The translations under genes were made by a program, and so were the position numbers. This document shows positions 61,483 to 64,000 of a stretch of 64,000 nt of DNA, one piece after another. This DNA comes from Heloderma charlesbogerti (lineage: Eukaryota > Chordata > Lepidosauria > Squamata > Helodermatidae), in the NCBI GenBank assembly GCA_026122225.1, contig JANEZZ010003061.1, forward strand, positions 4,898,001-4,962,000, given 5' to 3'. Positions within the stretch are counted from its first letter, which is position 1. Every line of letters starts with the position of its first letter. Below the pieces are notes generated by a model that had not been told where the DNA came from, did no database searches, and saw nothing but the letters and a program-made list of their open reading frames with translations.

Positions 61483-62027
61483 TGTAAGGCCCCAGGCCTG
61501 AACCAAGCTATTAGTAATTTTAGAAATGCTTAGATGCCCCATAATGCTCTCTGACTTTGGTTCAGGAGGCTGCTGTTATGCTGCTGTTCCCTAATAGGCC
61601 TCTTGATTTACCAGGATGAGTCAAAAGCCGATAGTTCAGCCTCAAGCACATTCCATACTAATGAGCTAGAGGGTCTTATCAGGATGTGCCTGAGAAGTGA
61701 AGTTTGTTTTGCTTTAAAACTGAAGGTGTCTGTGCTGGGAAAGTTTCCTTCTGACCAAGCACTGCTAGTCTATGATGGGAAAGTTGTAGACGAGTGCTAA
61801 TTAACGCTTGCTGTTGTCATGCTGCCTCACTGCTAACATGTATGGTATAAAACTCATTTTACCCCATGGCTCTGGGTTCAGAGAAGCTGTCTGATCCAAC
61901 CATTGGGTACGCCTGTGTGCTGATTGTACCCAATAAAGTATCTCCTTGTAAGTAAACCTGGATGTGATTTATCACTATCTTGGCACCTCTAAATTAAGAG
62001 TTCGAAGCCTAGTGCAGGGGCAATACA
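61483..62027 (+). mobile_element. Solo LTR of an LTR retroelement, inserted in CR1
   Basis: The 545-bp element begins TGTAAGG and ends CAATACA, flanked by an exact 5-bp duplication tgtgg at 61478-61482 and 62028-62032. A TATA-like tataaaa is at 61846-61852 and a polyadenylation signal AATAAA at 61932-61937, the usual order for a retroviral-type LTR. Removal joins CR1 codons for NAV and DII without a shift. It is highly similar to 56240-56767, in the opposite orientation. No internal viral genes remain. Confidence 0.93.
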
Positions 62028-62028
62028 T

Positions 62029-62256
62029 GTGGACATAATATACCTCGACTTCAGCAGAGCTTTTGACAAAGTACCCCATGATACCCTGATTAGCAAACTA
62101 GCTAAAAGTGGGTTAGATGAAACCACTATCAGGTGGATCCACAGTTGGCTACAGAATCGGACTCAAAGAGTGCTTATCAATGGGATCTTCTCACACTGGG
62201 GAGAGGTAATGAGTGGGCTCAGTCCTGGGCCCAGTGCTCTTCAACATTTTAAATAA
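62029..62256 (+). pseudogene. CR1 reverse transcriptase box A region (fragment)
   Basis: The frame reads DIIYLDFSRAFDKVPHDTLI with the box A Asp, and WIHSWLQNRTQRVLINGIFS. The next box (GVPQGSVLGP in CR1) is damaged: the sequence gagtgggctcagtcctgggc has lost bases, giving SGLSPGPSALQHF and then a stop. The box C FADD codons survive out of this frame at about 62293-62304. Confidence 0.92.
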
Positions 62257-62467
62257 TGACTTGGAGGAGGAGGTGCAGGGAATGCTGATCAATTTGCAGA
62301 TGACACAAAAATTAGGTGGGATAGCTAATACCTTGGAAGACAGAAACTGAATTCAAAGTGTTCTTGATAGGCTGGAGTGCTGGGCAGAAAACAACAGAAT
62401 GACATTTAATAGGGATACATGCCAAGTTCTGCACCTAGGAAAAAGAAACCAAATGCACAGTTAGAAG

Positions 62468-62842
62468 ATGGGGGATACGTGGCTCAACAACACTGCAAGC
62501 GAGAAGGATCTTGGAATTGTTGTCGATCACAAGCTGAATATGAGCCAACAATGTGATGTGGCTGCAAAAAAGGCAAATGCTATTTGGAGCTGCATTAATA
62601 GAAGCACAGCTTCCAAATCCCAGGAAGTACTAGTTCCCCTTTACTCAGCACTGATTAGGCCTCATCTGGAGTACCGTGTCCAGTTCTGGGCGCCACACTT
62701 TAAGAAGGACGCAGACAAACTGGAGAGGGTTCAGAGGAGGGCAAAGAAGATGATAAGAGCACTGGAAACAAAGCCCTATGAGGAGAGACTGAAAGAACTG
62801 GGCATGTTTAGCCTTGAGAAGAGAAGACTGAGGGAGATATGA
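62468..62842 (+). pseudogene. CR1 ORF2 C-terminal fragment
   Basis: The frame reads [58 protein letters not shown] and [10 protein letters not shown]. It is the post-polymerase region and matches 36123-36650 (minus) closely. It ends at a stop just after REI where one base is missing. Confidence 0.93.
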
Positions 62843-63180
62843 TAGCACTCTTCGAGTACTTGAAAGGTTGTCACAGAGAGGAAGGCCAGCATCTCTTCTT
62901 GATCATCCCAGAGTGCAGGACACGGAATAATGGGCTCAAGTGACAGGAAGCCAGATTCCAGCTGAACATCAGGAAAAGCTTCCTGACTGTTAGAGCAATA
63001 CGACAATGGAACCAATTACCTAGGGAGGTGGTGGGCTCTCCCACACTGGAGGTATTCAAGATGAAGCTGGACAGCCATCTGTCAGGGATGCTTTGACTTA
63101 GGTTCCTGCATTGAGCAGGGGTTGGACTCGATGGCCTTATACACCCCTTCCAACCCTACTATTCTATGATTCTATGAAAT

Positions 63181-63270
63181 TGGTAACTAAGGTAGCCACT
63201 TCAGCAAAAAAGAAGAAATGCATGAGCAAAAAAGGATAAAAGAGGACACTAATTTGCATAAAATTTGCAC
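63181..63270 (+). mobile_element. Family W repeat, short fragment
   Basis: The sequence ggtagccacttcagcaaaaa agaagaaatgc and gaggacactaatttgcataa equals the first ~90 bases of the copy at 18905. It is then cut by the next CR1. Confidence 0.6.
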
Positions 63271-63278
63271 CTGCAAAT

Positions 63279-63494
63279 GTGGAGTGGCAAAATATATTGG
63301 AATATATCAGAAGAAGAAAACCAGCGAGGGAGGCAGTTGGACCACTGGATGACAATGGAGATAAAGGAGTACTGAAGGAGGACAAGAAGATTGCAGAGAA
63401 GCTGAATGAATTCTTTTCATCCGTCTTCACTGCAGAAGTTATAGGACAGATACCTGTGCCCAAACTGATGTTTTCAGGGAGTCTGAGGAACTGA
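63279..63494 (+). pseudogene. CR1 ORF2 linker fragment
   Basis: The frame reads EYIRRRKPAREAVGPLDDNG and KIAEKLNEFFSSVFTAEVIG. It contains the FF.SVFT motif that precedes the reverse transcriptase. A frameshift near 63485 leads to the next frame. Confidence 0.9.
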
Positions 63495-63505
63495 GGCAAA
63501 TAGCA

Positions 63506-63913
63506 GTGACAAAAGATGGACTTCTCAACCTTACTGATAAATTTAAAGCAAATAAATCACCAGGCCCAGATGGTATCCATCCTAGAGTTCTCAAAGAATT
63601 CAAATATGAAATTGCTGATCTTCTAACAAAAATATGCAACAGGTCTGTAAGATCAGCCTCTATACCAGAGGATTGGAAGATGGCCAATGTAACACCAATT
63701 TTAAAAAACGAATCCAGGGGGGATCCAGGAAATTACAAGCCCATTAGCTTAACATCTGTTCCGGATAAATTGGTTGAAGGCATTATTAAAGATAAAATTA
63801 GTAAGCATATAGAAGGACAAGCCCTGCTGAAAAAGAATCAACACGGCTTCCGCAAGGTAAGTCCTGTCTCACTAAACTTTTCGAGTTCTTTGAGAGTGTC
63901 AATAAACATGTAG
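63506..63913 (+). pseudogene. CR1 reverse transcriptase N-terminal fragment
   Basis: The frame reads KFKANKSPGPDGIHPRVLKE, SIPEDWKMANVTPILKNESR, GDPGNYKPISLTSVPDKLVE and LLKKNQHGFRK. It then shifts frame at the HGFRKG box (one A missing near 63855), and true coding continues as YLDFQKVFDKVPHQRLLSKL in another frame to the window edge. Confidence 0.92.
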
Positions 63914-64000
63914 CCAGGGGTGATCCAGTAGACATTGTTTACTTGGACTTCCAAAAGGTTTTTGACAAAGTCCCTCACCAAAGACTCCTGAGCAAACTTA

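Larger units (their letters stand above)
59566..63177 (+). mobile_element. CR1 LINE (subfamily a) with two later insertions
   Basis: The CR1 parts are 59566-60587, 61297-61482 and 62028-63177, about 2.35 kb in all. They run from the end of the endonuclease domain through the reverse transcriptase to the terminal ttctatgattctatga repeat, the CR1 hallmark. The gaps are a hAT element (60588-61296) and a solo LTR (61483-62027), both with exact duplications that restore CR1 sequence when removed. 5' truncation is typical for CR1. All frames are broken, so it is inactive. Confidence 0.95.
63275..64000 (+). mobile_element. CR1 LINE (subfamily b), runs off the window
   Basis: Coding sequence of a CR1 from the region before the reverse transcriptase up to box A (gtttacttggacttccaaaa at about 63937-63956, YLDFQK). 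The subfamily is that of 16142 and 50079. The 3' end lies beyond position 64000. Confidence 0.92.

Noticed and set aside
61483..62027. Possible provirus
   Set aside because: There is only one LTR with its own 5-bp duplication and no internal region; the neighbour at 56240 has a different duplication and opposite orientation, so the two do not bound a provirus.

Overview
The window reads as vertebrate nuclear DNA, most likely from a squamate reptile (lizard or snake). The evidence is a near full-length BovB (RTE) LINE, several CR1 copies of two subfamilies, L2 tails ending in an AATA repeat, 5S rRNA-derived and tRNA-derived SINEs, a Penelope-like remnant, and a very dense load of short non-autonomous hAT elements. 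This mix is an inference from known repeat families; the species cannot be named. No complete host protein-coding gene is recognisable, and most long open frames are LINE pseudogenes or accidental frames inside palindromic repeats.

Layout. 0.4-6 kb holds nested hAT-type elements: three copies of a palindromic family that carries internal hairpin arrays, and a 2.2-kb element with a 154-bp tandem repeat. 6-11.5 kb has L2 and CR1 tails split by small hAT MITEs. 11.6-14.8 kb is the BovB LINE, bounded by an 11-bp target duplication. 15-28 kb alternates MITEs (six or more families) with CR1 and L2 3' ends and simple repeats. 28-31.6 kb and 32.3-33.7 kb are poor in recognisable repeats and may hold conserved non-coding sequence. 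34.9-37.2 kb is a fold-back element containing a CR1. 37-47 kb is again MITE- and SINE-rich and contains a hammerhead-like Penelope relic. A CpG-rich block at 48.2-49.1 kb is the only candidate promoter of a host gene. 50-59 kb has CR1, a BovB tail, 5S- and tRNA-derived SINEs and a solo LTR. 59.5-63.2 kb is one CR1 interrupted by a palindromic hAT element and by a second solo LTR of the same family. The window closes inside another CR1.

How the parts relate. None of the elements is coding-intact. The DNA elements carry no transposase and would have depended on hAT transposase supplied elsewhere; the SINEs show LINE-like tails and would have depended on CR1 or L2-type machinery. Paired target duplications let several layers of insertion be ordered in time: SINE into hAT, MITE into MITE, two MITEs into one CR1, hAT and LTR into another CR1. 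Target duplications and boundaries were read by eye and may be off by a base or two where ends are degraded.
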